Positions 5,021 to 5,648 of a stretch of 5,648 bases of DNA are shown in pieces. Numbering within the stretch: the stretch's first letter is position 1; the number at the start of each line of letters is the position of its first letter. Under the pieces are notes generated by a model, which saw only the letters and a program-made list of their open reading frames with translations, was not told the DNA's origin and searched no databases. The position numbers were made by a program, and so were the translations under genes. Source of the DNA: Phycisphaerae bacterium (GTDB lineage: Bacteria; Planctomycetota; Phycisphaerae; Phycisphaerales; SM1A02); contig JABJDN010000046.1 of assembly GCA_018665385.1 (NCBI GenBank), positions 1-5,648 of the forward strand, given 5' to 3'.

Positions 5021-5648
5021 ATGACCACTTCAACGCAACAACATAGCCTTCAAATTGATGTCAGCGATACAAATATCGCGACAATTTGGCTTAATGGTGG
5101 CGAACGCCCTGTTGTCGTTCTGGACAGGGACCTTATTCAAAGGCTCAATACGACCCTTGATGCTCTCGCTCAGATGGATGGAATCAAAGGCCTCATTCTT
5201 CGCAGCGACTGTGCGCGTGTTTTTGTTGCTGGAGCAGACCTTGCTGAAATTAACGGTCTTGATGATCCGGGCCTGCACGCATACCTTGCATTTGGCACAA
5301 CCGTATTCGGGCGTATCGCAGACGTACCATACCCAACAGTTGCGCTTATCAATGGAGCAACGCTCGGTGGTGGTTTAGAAATAGCGATGCATTGCGATGT
5401 ACTCATCGCATCAAAAGAAACAACAAGTGGAAAGCCGTATCCAATTGGTCTGCCTGAAGCTGGCCTTGGTCTTTGCCCTGGTTGGGGCGGATCGCAAATG
5501 CTGGCATCTAGAATTGACGCTGAAACTGCAATAGTTGCAACTGCAACAGGCAAACCTTTCCTTTCGACAGATATGCCAAGTGGTCTTGTCGCCGAACTTG
5601 TTGCTACTCCAGAAGAATTGCAGAGCGCAGCAGAGAATTGGTTACAAC
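5021..5648 (+). CDS. enoyl-CoA hydratase/isomerase family protein, two-glutamate type, 3' end cut by window edge
   Basis: Crotonase-fold acyl-CoA enzyme; 209 codons are visible with no stop before the right edge. Seen: first oxyanion-hole segment V-F-V-A-G-A-D-L-A-E-I (67-77); second, L-G-G-G-L-E-I-A (115-122), with Glu120; and G-L-P-E-A-G-L-G-L-C-P-G-W-G-G (143-157), with Glu146. Both glutamates of a classical syn-hydratase are present, so hydration of trans-2-enoyl-CoA is the best guess. The G-A-D-L-A-E-I and L-P-E...P-G-W-G-G style also occurs in the N-terminal half of FadB/FadJ-type multifunctional beta-oxidation proteins, so the gene may continue into a hydroxyacyl-CoA dehydrogenase; the window cannot say. 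ATG 5021 follows AGAGAGA (5011-5017) and starts a normal N-terminus. It has its own likely promoter 73-81 bases upstream of the ATG. It is clearly diverged from the crotonase just upstream (different active-site residues, 10-15 extra N-terminal residues), so this is not a recent tandem duplication. Confidence 0.93.
   Translation, partial: MTTSTQQHSLQIDVSDTNIATIWLNGGERPVVVLDRDLIQRLNTTLDALAQMDGIKGLILRSDCARVFVAGADLAEINGLDDPGLHAYLAFGTTVFGRIADVPYPTVALINGATLGGGLEIAMHCDVLIASKETTSGKPYPIGLPEAGLGLCPGWGGSQMLASRIDAETAIVATATGKPFLSTDMPSGLVAELVATPEELQSAAENWLQ

Noticed and set aside
5170..5553. 127-codon minus-strand open frame opposite the second crotonase
   Set aside because: It is antisense to the catalytic core of a well-supported crotonase and its composition is typical of a shadow frame.
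1..5648. Defence system, mobile element or CRISPR suggested by the Abi-family protease
   Set aside because: CPBP proteases are common housekeeping membrane proteins, there are no transposase, integrase, toxin-antitoxin or spacer-repeat signs, and all neighbours are core-metabolism or tRNA genes.

Overview
This window is an ordinary-looking stretch of bacterial chromosome. It is densely coded, has a roughly balanced base composition by eye, and shows no mobile element, CRISPR array, RNA gene or phage gene. The gene styles suggest a Gram-negative-type bacterium: a lipoprotein signal, a DusB-like enzyme with an N-L-A-C-P active site, and a crotonase with a C-P-A-V-V-A-P-W segment. My best guess from remembered family variants is a Planctomycetota-like lineage, but this is weak and rests on no search.

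Left half, minus strand (positions 3257 down to 1): four genes read leftwards as one tightly packed operon. In transcription order they are a CPBP/CAAX-family membrane protease, tryptophanyl-tRNA synthetase (trpS), a small lipoprotein of unknown function, and a tRNA-dihydrouridine synthase that runs off the left edge. The junctions are an ATGA overlap, a TTGA overlap that uses a TTG start, and a one-base gap, so translation is probably coupled throughout. Two of the four products act on tRNA.

Right half, plus strand (3289 to 5648): trpC (indole-3-glycerol-phosphate synthase) is followed after 14 bases by a crotonase (enoyl-CoA hydratase/isomerase family). A 158-base intergenic region follows. 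It holds a decaying 12-bp tandem repeat that builds phased GGTC-N3-GACC dyads, a likely extended -10 promoter and a short TACG microsatellite. A second, different crotonase then begins and is cut by the right edge. The two crotonases differ at the active site: the second has both acidic residues of a classical hydratase, the first only one. They probably act on different acyl-CoA substrates or reactions.

The two gene blocks diverge from a 31-base gap, so each promoter must lie largely inside the other block's first gene. The divergence places tryptophan synthesis (trpC) next to tryptophan charging (trpS), but I see no trp operator, T-box or leader peptide. I find no convincing new biological system. 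The items most worth checking are the dyad repeat array between the crotonases, the unknown lipoprotein inside a translation-related operon, and the one-glutamate crotonase.
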